The notes beneath the pieces were generated by a model. The model did not search any database, had not been told where the DNA came from, and was given only the letters and a program-made list of their open reading frames with translations. A DNA stretch of 41,246 bases from Candidatus Pacearchaeota archaeon (lineage in GTDB: Archaea > Nanoarchaeota > Nanoarchaeia > Pacearchaeales > GW2011-AR1), in contig NZER01000432.1 of NCBI GenBank assembly GCA_002690445.1, positions 1 to 41,246 on the forward strand, written 5' to 3'. Of this stretch, positions 23,540 through 29,690 are shown piece after piece. The first letter of the stretch is position 1, and each line of letters opens with the position of its first letter. Both the position numbers and the translations under genes were made by a program.

Positions 23540-23569
23540 ATGTTATTAGGAGACAGGGGTGTTTGTCAA
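23540..23569 (-). promoter_or_regulatory. sigma70-type promoter for the zinc-ribbon/HNH/replication genes
   Basis: On the minus strand, TTGACA (23564-23569) is followed after 18 bases by TAACAT (23540-23545). The -35 is a perfect consensus and the -10 matches four of six. The expected transcription start falls on or next to the ATG at 23533, giving a leaderless or nearly leaderless transcript into the initiator and loader genes. Confidence 0.6.
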
Positions 23570-23571
23570 GC

Positions 23572-23892
23572 TTATGCCGTCGCAGTTTTCCTCAAGCTCC
23601 ACACGAATATCCGCCTCGCATGGCCCTTCGGCTTGCGGGTCGGGACCATGCCCACGACCTGCCAATGGCTCGGCTTGAAGATGCTCCCGATGACGTTGCG
23701 GCTGTAGCCCCAGGCTAGCTCTCCGATCATCTCCTGCACATCGTCGGTGGTGACACTGCCATGCTCTTCCCATATCTGGTACGCAGCGGCACGGGCCAGG
23801 GCTAGCCAGTCGGCGGCGTTCTCCTCGTACCACGCAAGGGCCTGGTCGCGGTAGAGGATACCAGCTGCCAGGTCCATCTCGAGCTGTTGCAT
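23572..23892 (-). CDS. hypothetical early protein (106 aa)
   Basis: It begins two bases after the stop of the RusA-like gene. It is a helical protein with a helix-turn-helix-like order (HGSVTTDDVQEMIGELAWGY) and a C-terminal basic and aromatic stretch (KPSHWQVVGMVPTRKPKGHA, FVWSL). Proteins of this pattern are common in phage recombination/replication blocks, but I know of no established function. The stop lies right beside the -35 of the next promoter. Confidence 0.6.
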   Translation of the reverse strand: MQQLEMDLAAGILYRDQALAWYEENAADWLALARAAAYQIWEEHGSVTTDDVQEMIGELAWGYSRNVIGSIFKPSHWQVVGMVPTRKPKGHARRIFVWSLRKTATA

Positions 23893-23894
23893 AG

Positions 23895-24290
23895 TTATGG
23901 CACCGCCTCAATCCTCAGCGTCATCTCCGGCGCTCGGAGCTTGTCTACTTTAATATCTAGTGCGGGTACTCCGATGATATACTCGGTAGAATCGTCTTTG
24001 ATGATTCCCAAATCCACGATGGAATCTTGCCAGATTTTTAATGCGCCTCCAAGAATGCCGTCTGCGTCCCTACTGCGCTTTTGGGGGAAGGTAAGCACCC
24101 ATGATAGCCTCACGCGCTCAAATCGGGGCTGGCGGCCTTGCAGGGCCTCTGTGAACAGCCAGTAGGCCCGTTCCCGCTCCACTCTCACGGCTTTGGCAAG
24201 GCCGTAAGGGTTGTGAATGAAGGCCCGCCTCCCGTTGGTGGTGAGCTTCATGTTTGGCAGCGTAGAGACGGTGAGGGTGAGTGCGTTCAT
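23895..24290 (-). CDS. rusA: RusA-like Holliday junction resolvase (131 aa)
   Basis: I choose the ATG at 24290, which overlaps the previous stop (ATGA) and gives 131 aa, the usual RusA length; the longer open frame upstream has no support. The acidic active-site pattern is visible: D75 and D77 in RDADG, then a helix (GGALKIWQDSIVDLG) and D99/D100 in KDD. RusA-type enzymes cut branched DNA formed during recombination or at packaging. One departure is G78 where many relatives have Asn after the second Asp (RDLDN type). Neighbours are a RecB-like nuclease and a possible ssDNA-binding protein, which supports a recombination/replication module. Confidence 0.85.
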   Translation of the reverse strand: MNALTLTVSTLPNMKLTTNGRRAFIHNPYGLAKAVRVERERAYWLFTEALQGRQPRFERVRLSWVLTFPQKRSRDADGILGGALKIWQDSIVDLGIIKDDSTEYIIGVPALDIKVDKLRAPEMTLRIEAVP

Positions 24291-24544
24291 TCCCCTTTGC
24301 CCCACATCCCCAGTCCCCGGTGTCGCATCCGCGGCACAAAGTCTGGCGATCCTTTGGTGCTGATTGCCTGTGTTCCCCAGGAGTCGTCGCTGAAGCTCGC
24401 CGGCAGCACGAAGTAATGTTCCTCTCCACACTTGAGGCACACGGAGGGTTTGCTGGAGATGGGGGTTACGCCGTCCTGGTCAGGCCCCTTCCAGTGGTGC
24501 GGCGTCTCAGGGTTCTCGTTGCAGTAGGAGCTATGCGTGGTCAT
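24287..24544 (-). CDS. hypothetical zinc-binding protein (85 aa)
   Basis: The gene sits between two ATGA overlaps, with the following and preceding genes. It has one clear Cys pair (CLKCGEEHYF), an N-terminal Cys and several His residues that could complete a zinc site. Nothing else is recognised. The coupled arrangement with RusA suggests coordinated expression rather than a shared function. Confidence 0.6.
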   Translation of the reverse strand: MTTHSSYCNENPETPHHWKGPDQDGVTPISSKPSVCLKCGEEHYFVLPASFSDDSWGTQAISTKGSPDFVPRMRHRGLGMWGKGE

Positions 24545-24810
24545 CGCTTCATGATCCTAGCGTTGACCCCATCGGTGAGCAGCGGGACGAGGACGTTGAT
24601 GCACAAGTCTCTCCATCCCCGCGGGTGGCACTCAATCATACCGAAAGCGCCCAAGTACCATAACCGGCCATATAGAGTTCGTTCATTCTTGATGTTCATC
24701 CCACGCTTAATGTCTTCCTTCGTTGGGCCGCCGTCCCACGAGTGCCCCATCTCCCACTCCGTGAGCCACGCCCACAGGTCCCTGATGCGCTGCTTCTCGG
24801 CGGGGGTCAT
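24541..24810 (-). CDS. hypothetical protein, winged-helix-like (89 aa)
   Basis: It starts four bases after the previous stop and overlaps the next gene by ATGA. The protein is Trp-rich at the start (IRDLWAWLTEWEMGHSW), followed by a helix-turn-helix-like segment (TKEDIKRGMNIKNERTLYG). A small DNA-binding protein is possible, but the motif is weak. No family is recognised. Confidence 0.5.
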   Translation of the reverse strand: MTPAEKQRIRDLWAWLTEWEMGHSWDGGPTKEDIKRGMNIKNERTLYGRLWYLGAFGMIECHPRGWRDLCINVLVPLLTDGVNARIMKR

Positions 24811-24813
24811 GGG

Positions 24814-25434
24814 CTATACCGCTATAAATAACTGGGGAAGGGCTTTGAACTCGTTCCAGCGCTGCACTTCTTTTCCACGGAACTGTGTCTCCTGCCGGAT
24901 ATCTTCGTTTACTAGAGATACAAGATATTCTCGTGACCGCCCGTCGTTGTTGACCTTCTCCTTCAGGCAGTTAAAAGCGTAGCCCTTAGTAGATGGGAAC
25001 CTCAGCAAACTCATAGCTTCATCGCTTATCCAAATAGATGCCACACCATGTTCGAAACGAACACGAATTCCACGGTAAGAACCCACATCCTCCTTCGGTG
25101 TCCACCCATCTAATACAGCCGCGTTAAGCCACTCCGATCCCAATATGGGTTCAACTACTCTTGTCGGGTCTAAGGGCTTGTCTTGAAGAGATCGCCTCAG
25201 TTCATCTCCTCTTTGCCAAACAACATGAAGATGAGTTTTGGAATCTTTGCACCCATCAGGGTGGTAGTTCACCACCCCCCACGGGATACCCAATAAGTCT
25301 AGCTCATCACTTAATATTCTCTCTTCCACTAACTGCCTAAATACAGCAAGTGTCACCTGCTTCCCGCTTATAGTGAGCGTTTGTATTTGAACAGTGGCTG
25401 TCTTAAGCTGGGCTTCGTTAATATCTATCCTCAT
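24814..25434 (-). CDS. hypothetical early protein (206 aa)
   Basis: The ATG at 25434 overlaps the stop of the nuclease gene (TAATG) and has GAGGAAG upstream; a start at 25464 would run deep into that gene. The first 40 residues are beta-strand-like (TATVQIQTLTISGKQVTLAV), then a mixed domain with HLHVVWQRGDELRRSL and a hydrophobic SIWISDEAMSLL. The gene has lower GC than the late genes. I do not recognise the family. The context is a recombination module, so a role in DNA transactions is possible. Confidence 0.55.
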   Translation of the reverse strand: MRIDINEAQLKTATVQIQTLTISGKQVTLAVFRQLVEERILSDELDLLGIPWGVVNYHPDGCKDSKTHLHVVWQRGDELRRSLQDKPLDPTRVVEPILGSEWLNAAVLDGWTPKEDVGSYRGIRVRFEHGVASIWISDEAMSLLRFPSTKGYAFNCLKEKVNNDGRSREYLVSLVNEDIRQETQFRGKEVQRWNEFKALPQLFIAV

Positions 25435-26252
25435 TACTTCCTCGCCTCGTGTTTCTTGTACCACTCAAGCATCGCCTTGAACTCTTCGAGTGCAGCCTGG
25501 TACTGCTGCCCCTCCACTTTCTTCACCTCAAACGCATCCTCTGGCTTCGCTGGCGTGTCCTTGCTGAATCGCACGAGCCACCCTTCGGTGATCTGTTCGC
25601 CAAACATCTCGGACCAAGCGTAGCCATACGCAGCCAACTGCATGTCCATCTCTGGATAGAGGCCGTTCGAGGTCTTGAAGTCGATGATGACGGGGCGCTT
25701 GAAGGAACCTCCGCAGGTAGGGCACCCAAAACCGTGCGGAGGTGTGTCGGGGTCACACGTTTTGCACTCGGTATACCCCATCGCATCGAACGTCCCAGCG
25801 TAGAGGAGCGTGGGGCTGTAGACCATCACCTCGCCCATGCGTATGTCGAGGCCAGTGTCCGTATGCCAAGCAGAGAAATTAGTAACTACAGAATCAAATG
25901 CAGGAGGAATAGAAACTTCTGCGCCTTTTAGTATCAAATCAATGAGCGTGTGCGCTTGAGTCCCGAAGTCTGCCGCCGCATCCCGCACCTTCTCGGGCCG
26001 CTTCTTGGCCTCTTCATTAGCTCTTTCAAGCATCTCATAAGTCAATCTCTCTCCAAGATAGGGCTTTAGCTTCTCGATCATAGCCTCGCGGCCCATCTTG
26101 TTATACCATCCCCAAAGTGCGGGCTTCGGGTACATATTCAGCACCGTGGTAACGGAGGGCATCGGTTCGTCGTAGCCCTTGACTCGGTACATGCGAGAGC
26201 CACCACGAGGCGAGTCGTGGCGGGTGATGGTGGGTTGCGTCTTGGTGGTCAT
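25434..26252 (-). CDS. PD-(D/E)XK exonuclease, RecB/Cas4-like (272 aa)
   Basis: Motifs appear in the family order: GTQAH (98-101), E141 in GEVMVYS, GTFDAM with D156, IIDFKTS with D191 and K193, and QLAAYGYA (205-212). These form the RecB-type nuclease active site. An insertion between motifs II and III holds CKTC and CPTC (163, 166, 177, 180), a zinc-binding loop rather than the usual iron-sulfur cysteines at the ends. Phage relatives process DNA ends for recombination. Its stop and start overlap both neighbours, which places it in one unit with the possible ssDNA-binding protein. Confidence 0.85.
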   Translation of the reverse strand: MTTKTQPTITRHDSPRGGSRMYRVKGYDEPMPSVTTVLNMYPKPALWGWYNKMGREAMIEKLKPYLGERLTYEMLERANEEAKKRPEKVRDAAADFGTQAHTLIDLILKGAEVSIPPAFDSVVTNFSAWHTDTGLDIRMGEVMVYSPTLLYAGTFDAMGYTECKTCDPDTPPHGFGCPTCGGSFKRPVIIDFKTSNGLYPEMDMQLAAYGYAWSEMFGEQITEGWLVRFSKDTPAKPEDAFEVKKVEGQQYQAALEEFKAMLEWYKKHEARK

Positions 26253-26815
26253 TAGCGGCTTACTTCTCTACGAACGCTCTCGAGCTGGAGTTTCATGGCG
26301 AGCAGGAAAGCGTCTTCGTACTTCAGGGGCTTCTCGTCGTTTTTATGGGCATCGATGAGGTCAGGGATCATGCTCAGTGCGTTAGCCGCCATCCCGCTCC
26401 ACGATATATATCTATACGTCTCCCCGAAATCCTGGCCTTGCATGGGCGCACGGGGAGCTTCCTTCGGCGCGGCCTTCGGAGCTGGTTGTGCCTTGGGCTT
26501 TTCCCCTGCTACGCCATTGCCTGGGGCATTGATCGTGTGGACATTCCAGAAGAAGTCACTCTCGTACTGCCCTGACTTCTCGTTCCCGGCCCTGTCTTTC
26601 TTGAGGCTACCTCTTGTGATAGCAGCCACGATCTCCATCCCTACGGATAGCCCCTCTACTTTGTCCCAGTCCTGTCCGGTTAGGATAGTATCGAACTGGC
26701 TCCCGGGCCACTTGTGGTCCAATGTCAAGGCCCATCCCTTACCGTTACGCTGCTCCCCAAGGTTCTTGACCTTGGCGCCTAATGCAAATCCTTCTCCCGC
26801 TGTCTCTGTTGGCAT
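26252..26815 (-). CDS. probable single-stranded DNA-binding/recombination accessory protein (187 aa)
   Basis: The ATG has AAAGGAGGAATC upstream. Residues 1-95 resemble an OB-fold-like beta region (WALTLDHKWPGSQFDTILTG, SVGMEIVAAITRGSLKKDR, SGQYESDFFWNVH). A Pro/Ala/Lys-rich linker follows (about 102-125), and a helical C-terminal domain ends in SVRREVSR. This order, and the pairing with a RecB-like nuclease, resembles phage ssDNA-binding or annealing partners. The acidic C-terminal tip of classical SSB is missing, so the call is tentative. Confidence 0.5.
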   Translation of the reverse strand: MPTETAGEGFALGAKVKNLGEQRNGKGWALTLDHKWPGSQFDTILTGQDWDKVEGLSVGMEIVAAITRGSLKKDRAGNEKSGQYESDFFWNVHTINAPGNGVAGEKPKAQPAPKAAPKEAPRAPMQGQDFGETYRYISWSGMAANALSMIPDLIDAHKNDEKPLKYEDAFLLAMKLQLESVRREVSR

Positions 26816-26828
26816 GATTCCTCCTTTG

Positions 26829-26882
26829 CTAGTTTAAGTGGGGCCTCGCTGTGCTTTTGCATATCACGCACGTACCTGCCAT
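26829..26882 (-). CDS. possible 17-aa CxxC micropeptide
   Basis: An ATG with AAAGGAAGCA upstream encodes MAGTCVICKSTARPHLN and then stops. The ribosome-binding site is good and the peptide carries a CxxC pair and a His, like many products of this block. It may be a leader peptide for the ssDNA-binding-like gene, whose own ribosome-binding site begins a few bases after the stop. The size makes it uncertain. Confidence 0.3.
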   Translation of the reverse strand: MAGTCVICKSTARPHLN

Positions 26883-26926
26883 TGCTTCCTTTCTTGCCTC
26901 AGCCCTGCCCCTCAGCGGGGCCGAAG

Positions 26927-27019
26927 CTATCTTTCGCACCGTGGACATGGCCCACGGGGGATCTCCCACTTACACTCAAGGCAGACGACGGTGTCGAGGC
27001 GCTTGATCGTCTTAGCCGT
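26927..27019 (-). CDS. zinc-ribbon microprotein with probable ACG start (30 aa)
   Basis: The frame is open from 27031. An ACG at 27019, seven bases after AAAGGAG, would start AKTIKRLDTVVCLECKWEIP and continue RGPCPRCER to the stop. The start overlaps the stop of the HTH gene (ACGGCTAA). The C-terminal IPR...CPRC and the N-terminal KRL match the paralogue at 29257 (MTATKRL, WIPR, CPKC). No ATG, GTG or TTG is available in frame. Either a rare start codon is used or the start has been mutated, which would make it a decaying pseudogene. Confidence 0.4.
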   Translation of the reverse strand, partial: TAKTIKRLDTVVCLECKWEIPRGPCPRCER

Positions 27020-27251
27020 CGCTGTTCTCCTTTAGCTCCCGCTGATACATGAGCCAGAGGGTGCCGAGCTTCACTCCTATAACCTCTTCTAGCCGTACTA
27101 GGAGTGCACCGCTAGGTGAGGCTGCGCCTCCTAGTAACCCTGATAGATACGCTGGCTTAATGCGAACCTCCTCAGCTAACCACCATTGGTAATGCCCTGT
27201 TGCTTTTAGCCAATCCTTGACAGTGCTTCGCCACGTAACTTGCTTACTCAT
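27012..27251 (-). CDS. HTH DNA-binding regulator, XRE-like (79 aa)
   Basis: The ATG at 27251 lies ten bases after a strong -10 box and has no Shine-Dalgarno. Residues 18-48 (ATGHYQWWLAEEVRIKPAYL, SGLLGG) fit a helix-turn-helix with a recognition helix near KPAYLSGLL. A Cro/CI-like fold is plausible. It is the first gene of the transcript running into the recombination genes and may regulate its own promoter. With the neighbouring HTH gene it could form the early switch, although no integrase is present. Confidence 0.6.
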   Translation of the reverse strand: MSKQVTWRSTVKDWLKATGHYQWWLAEEVRIKPAYLSGLLGGAASPSGALLVRLEEVIGVKLGTLWLMYQRELKENSDG

Positions 27252-27260
27252 CGTAAGCTG

Positions 27261-27289
27261 AGTATATCATATAACGAATGGCGTTTCAA
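27261..27289 (-). promoter_or_regulatory. strong sigma70-type promoter for the HTH/recombination operon
   Basis: On the minus strand, TTGAAA (27284-27289) is followed after exactly 17 bases by TATACT (27261-27266); both match five of six consensus bases. The -35 overlaps the TGA stop of the upstream HTH gene. Two GAAAC motifs lie at and just before the -35 (GCGAAACAA and TTGAAACGCC), similar to the GAAACG iterons at 32275-32793, and may be operator elements. The start point lies within a few bases of the ATG. Confidence 0.75.
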
Positions 27290-27483
27290 GATTGTTTCGC
27301 AAGAGTTTTCTCCAACTCCTCAACCCGTTCGTGGATAGACCTGCCTTGAGGCTGGGTCCAGCCCCGCTCCCATCGGTTAACGGTATTGAGCGAGACTCCG
27401 AGCTGATACGCCAGCAGGAACTGCGAGATGCCGAGGCCCATGCGGAGGGCCTTGATGCGGGTGGGCCAGCTATTCTGTGTCAT
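27286..27483 (-). CDS. XRE-family HTH regulator (65 aa)
   Basis: It has AAAGGAGGCACTAC before the ATG. Residues 7-45 show a classical Cro/CI helix-turn-helix: IKALRMGLGISQFLLAYQLG, then VSLNTVNRWERGWTQP, with the SQ-x-LA-x-x-LG and W-E-R-G signatures. The C-terminus is a short helix (RVEELEKTLA). It is a single-domain repressor or Cro-type protein. Its start overlaps the end of the HNH gene by 14 bases. Confidence 0.85.
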   Translation of the reverse strand: MTQNSWPTRIKALRMGLGISQFLLAYQLGVSLNTVNRWERGWTQPQGRSIHERVEELEKTLAKQS

Positions 27484-27940
27484 GTAGTGCCTCCTTTGCT
27501 TTGGCGTGCCGGATTCGGTGATGTGGCTTACACAGCCATACCACCTCTAATGGCTTAGCGTAATCTGGATGGTGTGCGTCCACTGGCTGCCTCCCACAAA
27601 CAACACACGGCTGTCTGTATATTCTTCCAGACTTGACTGCTCTGCTCAAAATCCACCTAGCATGGAATCTTTCTTGAAGTCTAGGTTCTTTGGAATAGCG
27701 CCGCATATAGGCGGCTCTCCTAGCCCTATTCGCTGGGTTGGCCCAGTAAGCCTTAAACCAAGCTTCCTTCTTTTTGGGGTCCCACGTCTTGCTACCACCA
27801 ACTTTCAAGCCGGCTGCGAGTCTTCTCTTACGCCACTCTATCCCGTACTCTCTTAGGCAAGATGGACAAGTATAATCTCCTTTCCTTGTTTGCCAGTAAC
27901 GAGGCTCAAGCTCCACTTTGCAAATCCTACACGGTTTCAC
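27470..27940 (-). CDS. HNH-type protein with N-terminal zinc ribbon (156 aa)
   Basis: It starts with GTG after a perfect GGAGGTGAT. C4/C7 and C25/C28 form an N-terminal ribbon. A basic helical middle (WFKAYWANPANRARRAAYMR) leads to CVVCG (112-116), DAHHPDY (H123, H124) and LCKPHHRIRH (137-145), the HNH metal-finger core. Relatives in phages are usually listed as HNH or recombination endonucleases. It is followed by two HTH genes in overlapping order. A homing or packaging-related nuclease role are both possible. Sampled GC is lower than the late genes. Confidence 0.75.
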   Translation of the reverse strand: MKPCRICKVELEPRYWQTRKGDYTCPSCLREYGIEWRKRRLAAGLKVGGSKTWDPKKKEAWFKAYWANPANRARRAAYMRRYSKEPRLQERFHARWILSRAVKSGRIYRQPCVVCGRQPVDAHHPDYAKPLEVVWLCKPHHRIRHAKAKEALHDTE

Positions 27941-27958
27941 TAATCACCTCCGCCTTAT

Positions 27959-27964
27959 ATTATA
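27959..27964 (-). promoter_or_regulatory. consensus -10 box upstream of the HNH gene
   Basis: TATAAT is present on the minus strand, 19 bases before the GTG start and just upstream of its GGAGGTGAT ribosome-binding site. No good -35 is found at 16-18 bases, so an activated or weak promoter is more likely than a strong constitutive one. Confidence 0.45.
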
Positions 27965-27986
27965 CACTAAGGCAAAGGCGTATGGC

Positions 27987-28145
27987 TCATTTCGCCTCCT
28001 CTACCGTCTCTCTGCACGCTACGCACACACGCTGGAACAGCGCATTCTCCTTGCACCTACCGCAGCGGCCCTCGAACACGGACCCCGGCCAGTCGCAGCA
28101 CTGACTCAGGATCTCCGTCTCCGGGTGTATGCATTCGGTTGACAC
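27987..28145 (-). CDS. Cys-rich zinc-binding protein (52 aa)
   Basis: The frame begins with GTG at 28145, just after the previous stop, and runs 52 codons. It contains eight Cys: an N-terminal C-x2-H, a CC pair, CGRC and CVAC, an arrangement for two zinc ions. It ends with an acidic helix (RETVEEAK). It belongs to the family-like set of small Cys-rich proteins in the leftward block. Its function is unknown. Confidence 0.6.
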   Translation of the reverse strand: MSTECIHPETEILSQCCDWPGSVFEGRCGRCKENALFQRVCVACRETVEEAK

Positions 28146-28147
28146 GT

Positions 28148-28333
28148 TCACTCTGCCTCCTCTTTTGGTGGGTGGCTATCCTCCCAAAGATTCTCGTAGC
28201 ACGACAAGCACAGGGCTTGTATCTCTTCCTTGCCCTTGAATCGGGCGTGTACGATCTCCTGGGTCCCGCCGCACAGCACGCACGCCACAGCGGGGAGGCC
28301 GAGCATCTTCCAGGTCTGCTCGAAGGTGGCCAT
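28148..28333 (-). CDS. zinc-binding protein with two CxxC pairs (61 aa)
   Basis: I take the ATG at 28333, which overlaps the preceding stop (TGATG); a GTG one codon upstream is equivalent. CVLCGG and CLSCYENLWE flank a short beta/helix segment (EIVHARFKGKEEIQAL), a treble-clef or HNH-like zinc scaffold without an obvious catalytic Asn. The acidic C-terminus is EDSHPPKEEAE. It could be a stripped-down HNH relative or a structural zinc protein. Confidence 0.6.
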   Translation of the reverse strand: MATFEQTWKMLGLPAVACVLCGGTQEIVHARFKGKEEIQALCLSCYENLWEDSHPPKEEAE

Positions 28334-28551
28334 CACTTACCCGCTTTACTTGCTAGGGCGTAGAGGCTCTCGGCGATCTTCTCCTGCGTCACGTTGCCGA
28401 CCTCCACTGCCGCAACCAGGGCCTCCAGGCGCTCGGCTATGGCTGTAAGAAGTTGCAACTGAAACTCTTGGGCTACTTCTGGCAAGTAACTTCTCTCTGC
28501 TGCTTGAGTGAAGTTATCGAACAACGTCTGTGGTTTCAACATATACTCCAT
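28333..28551 (-). CDS. helical hypothetical protein (72 aa)
   Basis: The ATG at 28551 has AAGGAG eight bases upstream and overlaps the previous stop (TGATG); a GTG at 28569 is less likely. The product is a long amphipathic helix (FQLQLLTAIAERLEALVAAV) with a charged ending. It has no Cys residues, unlike most neighbours. The function is unknown. Confidence 0.6.
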   Translation of the reverse strand: MEYMLKPQTLFDNFTQAAERSYLPEVAQEFQLQLLTAIAERLEALVAAVEVGNVTQEKIAESLYALASKAGK

Positions 28552-28652
28552 CACTCCAACTCCTTCCACATCAAATCCCAGTAGTGCAGTATCACGTAGC
28601 CGACGGCGATTGCGATGCGCCAGCGGTCCGAGAGGTCGTATGTGCCGGTCAT
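28551..28652 (-). CDS. 33-aa peptide in an overlapping gene chain
   Basis: Start and stop both overlap the neighbours (ATGA at 28649-28652, TGATG at 28551-28553). The sequence begins MTGTYDLSDRWRIAIAVGYV and contains a short hydrophobic stretch (IAIAVGYVILHYW) that may sit at a membrane. The two overlaps are the main evidence that it is translated. Confidence 0.45.
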   Translation of the reverse strand: MTGTYDLSDRWRIAIAVGYVILHYWDLMWKELE

Positions 28653-28831
28653 TTCTTAGGCTCCTCTTCTAGGTCTTGTGGTGGCTGATACCGACCATGC
28701 AGCTCAGCTATTTCATCCATGTGCACTTGGCAACGGCTGGAGCTGAGATATATGTACGGTGCAGGATAGCCACAAGGAACCCACTTTTTCGGCCTCGCCA
28801 TGATAGTCCAAACAATCACGCTACAATTCAT
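28649..28831 (-). CDS. small hypothetical protein (60 aa)
   Basis: The ATG at 28831 follows AAGGGGGAGGCT; a second ATG at 28801 gives MARPKKWVPCGYPAPYIYLS and is also possible. The product has two Cys (WVPCGYP and SSRCQVHMDE) and an acidic end. It follows the thermonuclease by 15 bases. Its function is not recognised. Confidence 0.5.
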   Translation of the reverse strand: MNCSVIVWTIMARPKKWVPCGYPAPYIYLSSSRCQVHMDEIAELHGRYQPPQDLEEEPKK

Positions 28832-28846
28832 AGCCTCCCCCTTTCT

Positions 28847-29260
28847 TTAACAGCTGCCCACCACGAGGAGCCTCAAGAAAAGCCCCCTGTATTTGACGTC
28901 CGGCGGGTAGGTGGCTACCTTCGCATGCCCCTCCTCGACAAGCCGGGCGTTGACCATCACGCCGTCCGCGTACACGTACCGCAAGAGCCGCCCGTACCTA
29001 TCCCTCTCGGACACATCTTTCTCCAACTGCACCACCTTTCCGCTCACCAGTAGGCTATTCACCAGTCTTGCCTTCACTCCGCACATAGTGCCGAGCTCCG
29101 GGGTGTCGATACCGATGTAGCGGACCCGCTCCTCTTCTCCGTCCAGGAGCACGACGATGGTGTCACCGTCGATCACCCTGACCACTCGGGCGGACTCCCG
29201 GGCTGGGGCACAGCCCAGGACCAGGACGACGAGGGCCAGAAGCCCGAGCGTGCGGATCAT
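28847..29260 (-). CDS. lipoprotein-type thermonuclease (SNase homologue), C-terminus shortened
   Basis: The ATG at 29260 overlaps the previous stop. Residues 1-17 are a signal peptide (IRTLGLLALVVLVLG) ending in the lipobox LVLGC, so the mature protein should be lipid-anchored at C17 outside the cytoplasm. The staphylococcal-nuclease core is intact: IDGDT (D31, D33), R47, DTPE (52-55) and YGR (R91), matching the calcium-binding and catalytic residues. The family usually ends with a helix after YPPDVKY and a GLW-type motif. Here the frame ends after only about 14 more residues. The -1 frame reads FLEAPR at the place where relatives have FLxAQxEAR, which hints at a frameshift. A surface nuclease could cut incoming rival DNA; that is inference. 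Confidence 0.85.
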   Translation of the reverse strand: MIRTLGLLALVVLVLGCAPARESARVVRVIDGDTIVVLLDGEEERVRYIGIDTPELGTMCGVKARLVNSLLVSGKVVQLEKDVSERDRYGRLLRYVYADGVMVNARLVEEGHAKVATYPPDVKYRGLFLRLLVVGSC

Positions 29261-29409
29261 TTCGGATCCCGGCCCTTCTCCCAGTCGTAGTTCTTGCACT
29301 TGGGGCATACCACGGGCTTCTCGTCGGTGCGCCGCGGTATCCAGGTGTGGAGGCAGCGGGTCCCATCAAGTTTCAGGTGCCGGCACTGTAGGCGCTTTGT
29401 GGCTGTCAT
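29257..29409 (-). CDS. WIPR/CPKC zinc-ribbon protein (50 aa)
   Basis: A perfect GGAGGTAACTC precedes the ATG. The sequence begins MTATKRLQCRHLKLDGTRCL, has TWIPRRTDEKPVVCPKC and ends KGRDPK. It has four Cys, C-x9-C and CPKC, as a zinc ribbon. It is clearly related to the proteins at 23354 and 26927. The stop overlaps the thermonuclease start (ATGA), so it is translationally coupled to it. The function is unknown. Confidence 0.7.
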   Translation of the reverse strand: MTATKRLQCRHLKLDGTRCLHTWIPRRTDEKPVVCPKCKNYDWEKGRDPK

Positions 29410-29452
29410 GAGTTACCTCCTTTCTCGTGTGAGCATTGTGTGACGTCACGGG

Positions 29453-29605
29453 CTAGTTATGCTTACAAGGACACTTGTAGCTGTAGCTACTCTGCTTTGG
29501 TTGTGAGCCTGTCAGCTTCATGCGGTTGGTGCTCCCTTGGAACCGAGGAGTACAACCCCTGTGATTCCCCGCAAGACAGGCTTGGCATGTCCGACTGTTC
29601 GCCAT
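29453..29605 (-). CDS. small Cys-rich protein (50 aa)
   Basis: AAAGGAGCAGACC precedes the ATG at 29605. The product has CQAC and a nearby Cys at the N-terminus and KCPCKH at the C-terminus, spaced to bind one zinc ion. A basic, polar loop (RFQGSTNRMKLTGSQPKQSS) separates them. A frame in another register overlaps it but lacks such a pattern. It is another member of the Cys-rich microprotein set. Confidence 0.6.
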   Translation of the reverse strand: MANSRTCQACLAGNHRGCTPRFQGSTNRMKLTGSQPKQSSYSYKCPCKHN

Positions 29606-29690
29606 GGTCTGCTCCTTTCGTTACTCATACTCCCGATCCGTGAGGCGTGTCCCCTCGTACGCCCCACGGGGCAGGGGCAGGGGCAGGAGG

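Noticed and set aside
29438..29447. GTGACGTCAC palindrome, also at 36764-36773
   Set aside because: Only two copies were noticed, one inside the KTSC gene, with no shared context; chance is the simpler explanation.
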